64,000 nt of DNA from Coniochaeta sp. PMI_546 (lineage: Eukaryota > Ascomycota > Sordariomycetes > Coniochaetales > Coniochaetaceae), in the NCBI GenBank assembly GCA_021432605.1, contig MU271148.1:131362-195361 (forward strand), given 5' to 3'. Made by a program: the position numbers and the translations under genes. Shown piece after piece: positions 33,317 through 44,368 of the stretch; position 1 is the stretch's first letter; the number at the start of each line of letters is the position of its first letter. The notes below the pieces were generated by a model. The model saw nothing but the letters and a program-made list of their open reading frames with translations, made no database searches and had not been told where the DNA came from.

Positions 33317-34621
33317 CCATTGGGTGACCTCAGGACAATGGTGCGAAGATACGATCCTGATGACCAGGCGTTGATCGAATAACCACATGTATTCTAATGA
33401 CAATCAGGAGAGCCGTCGTGTTGGCACCATGACCAGCACGGGCATGGAACAGGCGTAAGACAGTCTATCTGCGGTTTGCTCATGTGCGCTACAGCGGATG
33501 TTAGCTATCGTAGACCTCGGGTATCCATCCACATTGCACAAGACCCATGAGTAAGTTTACATAACTTGTGCAAATCGGATTGTGCTCAAATTGTGTCAAC
33601 CAACGCATGAATCTGACACAGTATTTTTAGACCCGAAACTGTGGCGTTAAGCACTGTATGTCCTCAGGCATTCTCGGCAACGACAGGCACAGAAATTGCC
33701 GGGCTGACCGATGCACAGAAAGTGGACTGGCGGTTTTGGAGTGGTCCGAGCGGCTGCTGTTGCCCAGGCGGGCAAAACACACTGCTGTCCACCTCAAAGA
33801 AGCTAGACCAATATTACGACGGAGGAGGTAAGGAAGGCTGCGTCCGGAAAGACAGCGAGACCCACAGTCGGCTGCGAGTCATCGGTTGGCGAATCAGATG
33901 GTAGGATCACGGGAGAGCCACTAGACAAGGATGCTGGTTTGCAGATCTGGCCAACCAAATGGGCCTCTGCGTGAACTGGAGTTTCCCCACAACTCAATGG
34001 CAAGAAGGCGGCTCTCTCTCTCATCAGCTGCGGCAGAGTAGCCTGCCTCTTTTTCAAGTTGTGTTGCGGCGCGCACCTCTTTGCCCACACTTCGTTCTTT
34101 CCTTCCTGCCGCTTATCGTGTACTTCCTCGCCAGTACATATTAACCTTTCTCCCCCCATAAATAATTCATCGTCCCGTCTTCCTCGACCTTCAGCTCCTT
34201 CCTCAACCTTCCTAACCTCCCACCTGACCTCACTTCGTTGTAACCTTCTCCTTCCTCTGGCAATCGTTCTACCCCTAGACCTCGTCTTCTCAGGGTTCCC
34301 TTTATCCTCACTCACGTTACTGGCCATCTCAATTGACGCGACCTTAACCTCTTGACTCCTCCCTTTGCACACACTCTCTTGATTATTCCATCCCCCCGTT
34401 ACTACGCCGTCTGTCAATTGACTTGGCCACGCCTGAACCTTCATCCAAACTTGGTTGCCCTGGCATGCACCACCTCGCCTTGACTCCCGTCGTCCTCACA
34501 CTGCACTGACCTGAACGTCTGACTCTAATGCAGAAGCACCGCGCGTGTCTGACCAGTGTCACGTCACGAAGCCTCATCTAACCCTCACCTCCATTATCAT
34601 CTAGTGCCAATCATATACACA
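33317..34621. promoter_or_regulatory. Intergenic region with a pyrimidine-rich leader before the 34622 gene
   Basis: About 1.3 kb between tandem plus-strand genes. From about 34090 to 34600 the plus strand is rich in C and T (runs such as CCTTCTCCTTCCTC). This is typical of fungal core promoters and 5' leaders. The long minus-strand frame across it (33803-34444) mirrors this composition and is not supported. Confidence 0.5.
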
Positions 34622-35587
34622 ATGGCGTCGTTCAGAAACTTCACTTCCTCGCCAGTTCTTACCATGCCGGCACAGTCTACCCATCAAGCTCTGTTCGACA
34701 GACCAAACTATGCTTCCCGGTCTCCATCGTTCAGTCATTTCAGCTCATGGTCTAACACACCGCTACCCAATACATCTCTGGCTGCTGGCCGCAAACGTTC
34801 AAGAGATGAGGCGGCAGTCAACCTCGACCCACCAGAGAAACTCGTCGAGCCTCCTGTGATCAAGGAAGCTGAAGACGAGTGGGAGTACGGCCCAGGCATG
34901 ACCCTAGTCAAGCGTAACGCCAGTTATGTGGCGGATGCAAGCAGCCAGTCCGGCACATGGGTTGAAGAGAAGGCAGCTGAAGAACAAGCACGCAAAAACG
35001 AAGCTGCCTTACTTGCCCAAGAACAGCTTTCCCAACAGCGGCCGTCTCTGAGAAGCCACAAGTCCCAGCGACTGGAGATGACCCCAACCCTCCCACCCGC
35101 AGATGGAGCACAAAATCAGCGATCCAGCCCAACACGCGACTTGGTCAATCCCATGACTTCCTCATCCGACCCACTTGCGCAGCCGGTGATCGACGACTTC
35201 ACTCTTCATCTGGGCATTGGCTGGAACCGCATCAGCGACGACGAGGGCATCCAAGCCGCGGCACGTGGCTGGGCCCGCTACATCGGGAATCACTACCCAG
35301 TCACGAATGCAAAGATTCGACTCGAAAGTCGCGGACTGCAATCATACCTGGTCGAAGCTGACGAAGGCTTCTTTCTATTTGCCGAGAATCTACGTCAAGG
35401 CCGCCTCGTCAGCACCAACGCTGAACAGGCTATTCAGAATTTGAAGACGTCGCCTCCGACATTCGAAGGCGCTCACACTATGGAAGCTGCAGGAACACCA
35501 ATGCCTGCTGATGCCCACCCACACTCATCCGATTACCTGACTTCAACTACTTCGACAACACACTCGCCCGATATCGACATGAGCTGA
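34622..35587 (+). CDS. Conserved fungal protein of unknown function
   Basis: A single exon encodes 321 residues. The start is the ATG at 34622 (ACACAATGGCG); the upstream in-frame GTG at 34556 is not a likely start. The N-terminal half is disordered, with AAGRKRSRDEAAV (possible nuclear signal) and DEWEYGPGMTLVKRNASYV, then a Gln/Glu/Ala-rich helical stretch. The C-terminal half has a compact conserved-looking block: DDFTLHLGIGWNRISDDEGI, QAAARGWARYIGNHYPVTNA, LESRGLQSYLVEADEGFFLF and ENLRQGRLVS. I recall similar blocks in unnamed Pezizomycotina proteins and know no function. A short poly-T/A tract lies 130 bp after the stop. Confidence 0.78.
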   Translation: MASFRNFTSSPVLTMPAQSTHQALFDRPNYASRSPSFSHFSSWSNTPLPNTSLAAGRKRSRDEAAVNLDPPEKLVEPPVIKEAEDEWEYGPGMTLVKRNASYVADASSQSGTWVEEKAAEEQARKNEAALLAQEQLSQQRPSLRSHKSQRLEMTPTLPPADGAQNQRSSPTRDLVNPMTSSSDPLAQPVIDDFTLHLGIGWNRISDDEGIQAAARGWARYIGNHYPVTNAKIRLESRGLQSYLVEADEGFFLFAENLRQGRLVSTNAEQAIQNLKTSPPTFEGAHTMEAAGTPMPADAHPHSSDYLTSTTSTTHSPDIDMS

Positions 35588-37284
35588 ATCTGACCGAGCG
35601 ATGAGAACTGGCGTTGTATGGACTGACTTTGCTTTGGACGGAGCTCTGGTGGTGTGGTACTCGTGCTGGGATGATTTGGACTGGCCGAGTGCTCGGCGCC
35701 AACGGTTTCGGTAACGGTTTCTTTTTTTTTTTTTCTTTTTTCGGGGAAAAGTGAAACTTGGACGAGGGCAAAGGTAACTCGGGCACTGCATTTTCTGGGC
35801 TATCTGGGGTTCTCTGCGGGTGCATGTCTTACATATTGTACTTATACATACCTCTAGGCGAAATCTCTTTGCAATGAAATTCAACACCTAGAAAACACTA
35901 TCCAGCTCGACGAGCTTTAAGTTACATCTTCAAGATGTCTCTGTTCAGTATCTAGGCATTGTCCGGGCTACTACAGGACCCCTATCGTCTTCACCATCGG
36001 ATGGATGAATCTGAGAGGCTGGACCCGGGATTGGGAACAATTCGGCTCTGGATCAACGTGTAGACTACATACAGTAAATTGAAAATGGTACACATTTCGA
36101 GGGTCCCGACTGCCCACCTGGCCAGAGAATCTGATCCTTTAATACCTGACCGCTGGGTCCGAGATGTATAATGTTGATCGGGCAAGGACCTGTAACAGAG
36201 GGTAAGTCGCGTGATTCTGAGTACCACAGCGATAGGCTGGCAACGGCCAAGGCGGGGCAGGGTCATGCGCGATCAACAAGTCTCCTTGGATGACAGCAGG
36301 AGTTGGGAGTGACACTTTGCATTTCAAGGTACTATGTGCGATACCTTGTTTATTGTGTCTGTGTACATGACCGTTGCTGCAGCTTGGAAGCGCGAAGGAC
36401 ATAAACATGGCGATGGCGACGCGAGGAGGCTCTAGACGTCCAGGAGATCATTGATGCCCTGATACACGTACACACGCAGAATCTATCCCGAAGCTGCAGC
36501 AACCAAGATCAAGACATGTTACAGTCATACTCACATTCTTAACATAGGCTCTTGGTCTCTTCCCTCTTCACAGTTGTACACACACAATTTCTTGCACTTT
36601 CTGGAATTACTCTGAGCCAGTCAAAGTCTGCTGTTCAAGATCTGGGAAGCTGAAGCGTGGTCCTGAAATGGTCCATTGACGGATCGGTTCGCTACAAGGT
36701 TCGCTACAAGGTTGCCAACACTTGATCGCCAATCAATTCATCAATCTCGACAGTGGCAGTGGCAACTCTACTAGGCTTTCATGGGAAATCGACCAGAGAG
36801 CACGGCTGCACGCAAGAACTCGGGACACAGCCTCCCTTGACCTCGCTTGAGTCCATGACTCCTTTGGTAACGCTGTTGAGGCAAAGGCACTGCTTTCGAA
36901 CAATCTTTCCTTCCTGTCAACTTTGTCCCTTTTCTCCTCTGAGCTCGCGACTGGAAAGCGGATGAGAATCAGCAGTTGGAAAGCCACAACCAGGAACAGA
37001 ACCGACGATGAGCTGCTGACAGCCCCGCACATGCTTTTGGCACCTTGTTTTCAAGCAAGCTGCCTCCCCCTGTCAGCCGGTTCCAGCCGCCAGCGAGTCG
37101 CGCACAGTCGAGCAGCATCCTTGCTGGAACCATCACGACCTTGAACGGAGGTCCAACATTGCGAGGCGGCACGAGGGCATATACTCGAAGGAAGAGCTGG
37201 TCTCTCCGACTCTCCCTGACTGACGCATCACGTACCAAGATAACGTCCAAGCTTTCCACCGTTCAAAGCTTCATCACAGGCTGA
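35588..37284. other. 1.7-kb intergenic region
   Basis: The region lies between tandem plus-strand genes. It contains a T-rich tract at 35718-35741, 3' UTR sequence, and a 12-bp direct duplication at 36686-36709. The stretch 36720-37284 is the likely leader and promoter of the BTB-like gene. Overlapping short frames at 36733-37284 have no motif. Confidence 0.45.
36686..36709 (+). repeat. Direct duplication of a 12-bp unit
   Basis: GGTTCGCTACAA occurs twice in immediate succession, followed by a partial third copy (GGTTG). A minor tandem duplication, about 575 bp before the BTB-like start codon. Confidence 0.7.
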
Positions 37285-39084
37285 ATGCCTAGGGCATCTT
37301 CACCAGTCATGGTGGCTGCGGATTCGACTTCGACGACTCTCGCTCTCCGGGGGCCCGCCTCCGTTGCCGGCCATGGCCACAGCTCACACTCTCACCACTC
37401 GCGAACCGCCTCGTCGACTCTCTCCTCGTCGCGCGCCAGGCGCTACAACCGCTCACATGCCGGTGGCGTCTCCTTTGTCCCACAAAATGAGTTCCCCGTC
37501 TTCAGCCATTCCGGCGACGTCGAGATTCTGGTCAAGGTAGCGAGCGGTCACGAGAACCGCTACCTACTGCATCGGCACACCCTCACACGCTGCTCCGGTT
37601 TCTTCGAGGCGAGCACGAGCGACCAGTGGTCTCGCGCCCGCCAACTGCCGGAGCTGACGCCCCCGTCAACTGCAGGTGCAATAGAAGCTGCGCCGGGGAG
37701 CAGTGGTAGTAGTCGGCACGGCGAAGGAGGAGCCAAAGAAGGCGGCGCGGGGGTTGAGCTTGCTAGGATACCTGAAGGGAGGAAGAGTAGTAGCGACGAA
37801 GGCGGACGGCCATTACCATCAAGTCTAGGACCGCCGAGGCGGAGGTGGAGATACGAACTTGACCCCGGGACGGGCGACAACGACATACCGATGCTTGTTC
37901 AGAAAGAAGAGACCGCTCCTTCGACAGCCGGAAATCTCACCTCCTCAACCTCGATCTTTGGCGGTGCAAGTCACAACAAACCATCCACAACCCACAGCAA
38001 CAGCTCCTTCTTCCGCTCCGTCGCCAACCTCGCCCTCTCATCCTCGCACGCACCACCGTCCCTCCCACCCCCAACTCAAACAGAGCAAGACCTCCTCCGC
38101 GACTACGACAACCTCTTTCGCATAATGTACAACTACCCCCCCATCCTCGACAGCATCAACATAGCCGACGCCTACGTCCAGTGCAAGTCCCTCCTCACCC
38201 TGGCAGACCAGTACGACGCTCTCGCCGTTGTCGGCCCGCGCGTCGACCACCACCTCCTCCAATTCCAGTCGCGGCTCTGGAAGCAGATAGCCAAGTACCC
38301 CATCTCCTACCTCCGGCTGGGCTACCTCGCCCGCAGCAAGGTCATCTTCCAGGAAGCCCTCATCCACGTGGTGGGGCAATGGCCCGCAGGCGAGCGTAGC
38401 TTACGCTCCATATTACCAGACACCGTTCTCGACATAATCGAGGACAAAGTAGACGAACTAGAAGAGACCGTGTCGCGCGTGGAAGCCCGCCTCTTCCGCC
38501 TGACTCTGACGACCCGAACCGGCGAGCGCGTGGCACCGCACACGAACTACCTCGACTGGCTAGCCGTCAGCCTCTTCCGCCAGTGGCTGGCAGATAACAC
38601 CACGCCCCCCGCCGCACCGGTGCCCGACCGCACCGCAAACGGACGCAACGGCAGCAGCAGTACCAACCGGCCTAACACCCGCGGCAGCAGCAGCAACAAC
38701 AACAACAACAACAACGGCGGCGGCGCGGCGGCGCCGAGTCCCCACAGCCTCACCGTCGGCCGCGCCGTGGTCTCCGTCCCGCCCTTGGCCAGCCTGGGGA
38801 GGACATACCGCGTCCTCGGGTCGCCCGCCGGCGCGTACCTGGGCCACGACGAGTGCAAGCGCTTCCTCAAGCTGACGCCCGAGCTGTACAGCCGGGACAA
38901 CCTGCGGAGGTTCGAGAAGCGGGTCGAGGAGATCAAGGCTATCGCGAGAGAGGTCGTGCGCCCGCTCATGGGGAGCGGGCTGGAACTCGAGACGACCAGC
39001 ACGGGAAGGGGGGTGGCGGAGGGGATAGGATATTTGACTTGTACGGTCGTTGGGGACCGGGATTTGCCTTGGAATTATGGGTAG
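37285..39084 (+). CDS. BTB/POZ-like protein with an interrupted domain
   Basis: A single exon encodes 599 residues. A His/Ser-rich N-terminus precedes a BTB-like first half at about residues 65-115 (FSHSGDVEILVKV, then ENRYLLHRHTLTRCSGFFEA). About 155 low-complexity residues follow. The second half resembles the rest of a BTB fold and the following helices (LLRDYDNLFRIMYNYPPIL, SINIADAYVQCKSLLTLADQY), then LWKQIAKYPISYLRLGYLAR. A Ser-Asn-Gly-Ala homopolymer stretch near residues 467-483 comes from trinucleotide repeats. The C-terminal block (CKRFLKLTPELYSRDNLRRF) looks conserved. BTB domains mediate dimerisation or cullin-3 binding; which applies here is unknown. Confidence 0.75.
   Translation: MPRASSPVMVAADSTSTTLALRGPASVAGHGHSSHSHHSRTASSTLSSSRARRYNRSHAGGVSFVPQNEFPVFSHSGDVEILVKVASGHENRYLLHRHTLTRCSGFFEASTSDQWSRARQLPELTPPSTAGAIEAAPGSSGSSRHGEGGAKEGGAGVELARIPEGRKSSSDEGGRPLPSSLGPPRRRWRYELDPGTGDNDIPMLVQKEETAPSTAGNLTSSTSIFGGASHNKPSTTHSNSSFFRSVANLALSSSHAPPSLPPPTQTEQDLLRDYDNLFRIMYNYPPILDSINIADAYVQCKSLLTLADQYDALAVVGPRVDHHLLQFQSRLWKQIAKYPISYLRLGYLARSKVIFQEALIHVVGQWPAGERSLRSILPDTVLDIIEDKVDELEETVSRVEARLFRLTLTTRTGERVAPHTNYLDWLAVSLFRQWLADNTTPPAAPVPDRTANGRNGSSSTNRPNTRGSSSNNNNNNNGGGAAAPSPHSLTVGRAVVSVPPLASLGRTYRVLGSPAGAYLGHDECKRFLKLTPELYSRDNLRRFEKRVEEIKAIAREVVRPLMGSGLELETTSTGRGVAEGIGYLTCTVVGDRDLPWNYG
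38682..38733 (+). repeat. In-frame AGC/AAC/GGC trinucleotide repeat
   Basis: Runs of AGC, then AAC, then GGC encode Ser, Asn and Gly/Ala tracts inside the BTB-like protein. Trinucleotide runs of this kind vary in length between strains and do not shift the frame. Confidence 0.85.
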
Positions 39085-39451
39085 GGGCTTGGATCCCTCT
39101 CTGAGAGAGGATGGGATGTTGGGGTGTGAGGCACGATGAGGAGAGAGTGATTAGGACCTGGCGTCTTGGTTTCTCCCTATTCTCTCACGAGATCTTGGGA
39201 CATTCTCTTTGTTTTTTGTTTACGATATATTGACGACTTGATGTAACGAGCGTGGTTTATTGCGATTTTTGGTAGGATACCCGTTGACGGAGTTTTATAT
39301 TACGATCCATAATCATGAACAGCATATACACAATACAATATTCAGCTATAAACTGACGCATTTCATGGTTCGCTAGAGTCTCGCCGCAGAGGCAATGTCG
39401 TTGAAGGGGTATCAAGTAATTATACTCATTATCATGGCCACTCATCTACCA
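39085..39451. other. Convergent 3' region between the BTB-like gene and yen1
   Basis: 367 bp between two stop codons. AT-rich from about 39200 to 39350. No gene is seen; it should contain both polyadenylation regions. Confidence 0.5.
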
Positions 39452-42194
39452 CTAATCCGCGCCCGTCAGGTCCACGACCGAGGAGATATCGCTGTACCGC
39501 ACAGCACCGCGCACTCTGCCCAGACGCTCCGCCTCCTCGGGTTCGACTTCCACCTCTTTGAAGAATCCCGCGGCGCTCGTTCTGGGGATGTAGAGTCGTT
39601 TCTTGTTCGACTGTGCCTTCCCGGTATTCAACTGCCGATTACTGACGATGTCGTCGAAGATCGGAAAATCGTTGTCATCCATCGCTTGGGCCGACGACAT
39701 TGTTTGTTCCAGAGCGTGGCTACTCTCTTCACCAAAAGGCCCCGCGAAGGATGCTGATTTTGCGAACGCGCGTTTGGAGTAAGAGGGTAGAGATGCACCT
39801 GCTTCCTCATCTTCCGACAGGAATGTTATCGGGTCGCTGTTGGTGATGCCTGAGGCCTTACTGCTGCTGCTGCCATTTGGCGCACGGCCGACGACACCAT
39901 AGTTTTTGATGGAGGCCTGCTTCTTGCCTGGCATGTCATCTGGGCGTGCTATCGTGGCGCCACGAGTGCGGGTGGTGCGCTTCGCGGGCAATGACGCCGC
40001 CACGCTCGGTTTCTTTCGAGCTTTTGGGCACCGCGGAGCCGGCGGAGGTGATGCGCGCATGTCCGGAAGGGGCTCACGATCGAAAGAAGGTATTACATCC
40101 TCTCGTAAAGCTGGTTGTGTCCTGTTCACCCCAGTCTGAGGAACCGTAGGCGAAGAGGGGACAACGGGACTAGACGAGATAATAATTGGCTCCTGTTGCC
40201 GGCTGGAGGAAGGTATCCCTTTCCTGGTAGGCGTGGTGGATGTTGATTGGCCGGGCCCAATTGTAGAGAGGTTCGTTTGGCCTGAGCTGCATGCTTTTGT
40301 GACCCTGGCACTGATTTGTGAGCCCGCGAGCGTCCAGGGGTTTGTCTGGGAAGTGGAGGAGGAGGAGTAGGAGGTTTGCTTGGGTGGTGCTGCTTGTCCC
40401 CTGGGTTTGCGGGTTGGCTTACTGCGTGTAGGTGAGGACAGGTGATCCGGGAACGAAACACTGCCTTTAGCCGGCGACGAGGAGAGTAAGAGCTCTGGTG
40501 AGGCAGATCTCTTTGGGCTTGACAGGAGATCCGCCAGTGGTGAGCGTGTGCGCGGCGTCCGTCTTCCCGAGTCCTTATCGGCAGTGGCAGGGACGTTCTT
40601 GGTCACCTTCACCCACTTATCGAGAGAACCGGATAGCATGTCTGGCTTCTTAACCGCCCGCTTCCGGCTTCTCTTGGGCGCTGATGCCGCAGCTTCCTTT
40701 GCCAATTCCTTCATCCGCAGAGATTCCTCCCAGTCCTCGAAGGTGAGGGGTACGCCTAGCTGGACAATACGTTCTGGCACCCAGAGTGGGTTCGGTCCTA
40801 GGGCATCGAATGGCTTGGCTTTGGATTTCTTGGTTGGACCTTCATCCCCTACCTCTGCAATTTCCTCGTCGAACTCCTCATCGCTGTTGAGAGCCAGTCC
40901 ATCACGGCCGTACGAAGCCACTTCTTCCACCGGCTCTGCATCCAAGTCAAGCGGGACCATATCAATAGGGACATATGACACGCGAAGTTCGGGCATGGCA
41001 TCTGTGCTGAAGTGTGCTCGACGACTTGAAATGGACTTCACCATGGTCGACTCCTTTCGCATCTCCGTATCTGGATCATCAGATGCCTCGGCATCATCCG
41101 TACTAGCAGCCAACAGCGACTGAACAAGAAGACTCGGTGCTAGAACGCGCACGAGCTTTACCGCGCCAGCCCTATAGGTCCAGTCGAAGGTGTCCCTCGC
41201 AAATTCCCGGAGACCTGCTATGTCCACCGGCGTCCTCGAAGGGAATTCTCGGCCCAGGGCTTCAATTGTCGATTGTTGGGACACAACAGGGTGCGTGTAG
41301 TATCGTAGTACATCCATATTAGGAAAGCTGTCAGGAATAGACAAGGCCTTGTGCTTCGTCCGGAAGAAGCCCTTCTCATTCGTCCTGAGTTGGTTCAACA
41401 AATCCGCCTTCCACTCATCAATAGCTGCTTGATCCGACCTCTTGATCCGACACAGCGACGTCCCGAATCCCGCCCTCGCAGCTTCGCAGGCGAGTTTGAT
41501 GCCACAGTTTGGTATACCCTCCGGTATGTAATCCCCGCCGCTCATCAGGGCGACAAGAACCATGCCCTCGCGGTCCAGCCCTTTCTCCCCTTTTCGAAGT
41601 TGCTCTGCATCGTAGATTGTGACGTGTGTCGGTGTTTGGCCACTCTTGGCCTCAGCCGACCAGCTCCGCATCGTCTTTTCACAACCGAACATGATGGTGT
41701 CCACATCCTCGCTCAATACCGCATCGACCACTCCTTTCTGCTGTAGCAGCGCACATTCGGCTTCGGCTTCGCCAGGGGCATCGTGCACTGTGAAGCCAAA
41801 GAGACGGATCAAGCGCTTCATCATGGCTTTGGAGGTCGCATCGCCTGTTCCGGTTGATCGCTTGCCACGCTTAAACGCCGGCTTGTGCGGGCCGTCGAAG
41901 ACGAATAGCGGCTGGATTGAATGACCCAGAAGCCGGACAAGACGGTAGAATAGGGTTCGGATGGCCGGATTGGAGCCGCCCTTCGCGGCTTGTACTTGGA
42001 ACTGCCAGATTGATATGTCGATCGCAAGTCGCAGGGGTCGGCCGGTCTTCTCGAGGTGTTCGACGGCGATTTTGGAGAGCGACCTGCGCTGGCCTTCGCC
42101 AATCTCTTTGTAGATGCTGTGGAAACAGGTTTTAGTGTGTTAAGTCCAAACATGGACCTCAGTTTTCGAGGTCGACATACCCTTTGATACCCAT
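39452..42194 (-). CDS. yen1: GEN1/Yen1 Holliday-junction resolvase (Rad2/XPG family)
   Basis: Spliced model: a 14-nt first exon 42194-42181 (MGIK plus two bases), a 64-nt intron 42180-42117 (GTATGT...CCACAG), then 42116-39452; total 892 residues. The start MGIKGIYKEIGEGQRRSL is the Rad2-family N-terminus. The XPG-N region has AIDISIWQFQVQAA and FVFDGPHKPAFKRGKRS. XPG-I has GEAEAECALLQQ (120-131) and SEDVD; the helix-hairpin region has SGGDYIPEGIPNCG (about 196-209). These are the acidic metal-binding residues of flap/Holliday-junction nucleases. A segment near WVPERIVQLGVPLTFEDWEE may be the GEN1-type chromodomain. The C-terminal 400 residues are disordered with many SP sites and basic patches. 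It resolves recombination intermediates in late mitosis. Divergent from arp10. Confidence 0.9.
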
Positions 42195-42587
42195 CTTGAA
42201 ATGCTAAGGAGGAGCTCAAGGGAAGAATTTAGGCTCTGCAGTATCCGAATCCATCCTGCCAACAATTATACAGGCAAATCTGATTTGGAGATGCAAGGAT
42301 TGCCAATAAAAAAATTGGTCAAAACTGCAGCTTGTTGGTTGTAAGAGTTGATGGTCGTTAGTTACCTACTATCCCCAGGTTTGTTGACCTTGACGTCGAC
42401 GTTTAGCGGGGCCGGTCACTGGGGCGATGGCACGCTGCTTGGGTACCTTAGCCCTGTCACAGCCAGCTAATGACACCCCAGGATGTCTACCGAGAACATC
42501 AAAAGCAACCTCGTCTTATTGTCTGAATTGTCTGAACTGTCAGGACTCCCTGTCGGGAGCAGAGAGCACGCCTTTCAAGCTAATGTG
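42195..42587. promoter_or_regulatory. Short divergent promoter between yen1 and arp10
   Basis: Only 393 bp (or 288 bp if the upstream arp10 ATG at 42483 is used) separate the two start codons, so both promoters share it. It includes a GGTACC element at 42444-42449 and an A/T-rich stretch near 42290-42320. Confidence 0.55.
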
Positions 42588-44368
42588 ATGGCTTCTAATG
42601 CAACTACAACGCTTCCCCACCGAACTCTGTCGAGTATCAGGGCCGGAAGCAGCACCAACGCGCCAGGCGGTGGCAGTCCATCAAGTCCATCAACTCCCTT
42701 GCGCAACATCCACTCGGCTTTTGGGTCGCCATCCAGTCTGCGCGCGGAGGACGAGGTCGTCGTGGTCGAGTTCGGAACCAGGAGCCTGAGAGTTGGCTTT
42801 GTCGGAGATCCAGTACCGCGAGGATTCGTCACATTTGGACCAGACCAGAGTCGCCGCGTGGGTGACTTCAGAGCCTGGCAGTCAGACTATCAGAATGACT
42901 GGAGGAAACGAGCTACTGGGAAGGACTGGGGTAGAGATTATGAGCTGTGGAAGTTTGATGTTCGAGGACTAGACTTGGGGCTCGTAGGAGACCGAGTCGA
43001 GCGCGGTCTAAGAGAGGCGTTTACGAAGTGTGCTCTATGAATCTTGTCGTCCAGGACCAGATACACGTGTGCTAATCGGTGACTAGATACCTCTTGATTG
43101 ATTCAAAACCACGGAGGATTGTTGCCGTCCTCCCATCTTCCATGCCACTACCTCTTCTTTCTTGTCTCTTGGACACACTGTTCAACCGCTTCCAGCCACC
43201 TACTGTCTCCCTCCTATCTGCGCCGACAACAGCTACTGTTGCAGCAGGTGTGCGCTCTGCTCTCGTCGTCGATCTCGGCTGGTCCGAGACTGTCGTTACT
43301 TCTGTTTATGACTACCGCGAGATCGGCAGCAGCAGGACTGTCCGCGGAGGCCGCATGCTCGTCGAACAAATGCATAAGCTCTTGAAATGCTGTATTGTTG
43401 AAGAAGGCGGCAAGGCATACAACGAGGCAGATAATGAGGATTACATTGTCAGTTTTGAGGAGTGCGACGATCTCACATCACGGCTAGCGTGGTGTAAGCC
43501 AGCCAAGGGATCAGATACCGGGCAACAAAACCCAGATGCTCTTCCTACGGTGCAGGAACAGGACGAAACCGACATGCCAGGTGCATACCCCGAGGATGCA
43601 TCTAGAGGAAGCGAAATACCCTTGGCCTCAACAAGACCACCTATCACGATTCATCCAACATTCGATCAATTATCTGGGCCGTGCGAAAGCACATTCTTCG
43701 ACCGGCAGCGCCCGCAGAGCGAATTCGATGATGAAGAGCTCCCTGTCCATCTCCTCGTGTATCGGAGTCTTTTGCAGCTCCCGATGGACGTCCGAGCCGT
43801 GTGCATGTCCCGTATTATCTTCACTGGCGGCTGTTCCAATGTTCTAGGACTTCGAGGCAGGATCTTTGACGAGGTAACACTGCTGGTGCATGAACGCGGA
43901 TGGAGCGGCGTATCCGGCAAGGCTGTCGAACAGCTGAAACAGAATCCCAAGCTGAAGCGGAGAGGCAGTCGTCAAGCTTCAGACGGCCCTTCCGGTGTGG
44001 GTCCCCAGACAAGCGGCGGGGAGGAAGACGAAGTATGGCACGATGCCGCCAACGCCGCGCAGGAGAAGGATCCGATTGAGGAGCAGCTACGAAAAGCCGG
44101 TCGGATCAGCCCCGGGACGCAAGGAGAGCTGAGGTGTGTCGAGTCTCTGGGATCGTGGAGTGGTGGCAGTCTGGTCACTCAGCTGAAGGTACCTGCCATT
44201 GCTACTGTCGATCGCGAGCTGTGGTTGCAGCAAGGTGCGGCTGGAGCCTCCCGGCCGAGCGAGGTTGATGTCAAGGCACAGCAGAGGCAGAGCATGGGAG
44301 CCGGTGGCCTGATGAGGAACGCTTCTGCCGGGTCGAACTGGACTTTGGGACTCTGGGGTGCGATCTGA
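42588..44368 (+). CDS. arp10: Actin-related protein Arp10 (dynactin pointed-end complex)
   Basis: Spliced model: 42588-43027 and 43087-44368 (573 residues). The 59-nt intron starts GTGTGC, has TGCTAATC and ends GACTAG; the junction reads REAFTK/YLLIDSKPRR. Actin-fold features: DEVVVVEFGTRSLRVGFVGD (phosphate-1-like strand, degenerate), LWKFDVRGLDLGLVGDRVER, LPSSMPLPLLSCLLDTLFNR, and ALVVDLGWSETVVTSVYDY (phosphate-2-like). IIFTGGCSNVLGLRGRI is the adenosine-type motif. Arp10/Arp11 caps the pointed end of the Arp1 filament in dynactin for dynein cargo transport. ATG 42588 (MASNATTTLPHR) matches the start I expect for fungal Arp10; ATG 42483 would add 35 residues. Confidence 0.85.

Noticed and set aside
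33803-34444. 213-codon minus-strand frame before the 34622 gene
   Set aside because: It reads the complement of a pyrimidine-rich promoter and leader, giving a Glu/Arg/Lys-rich artefact.
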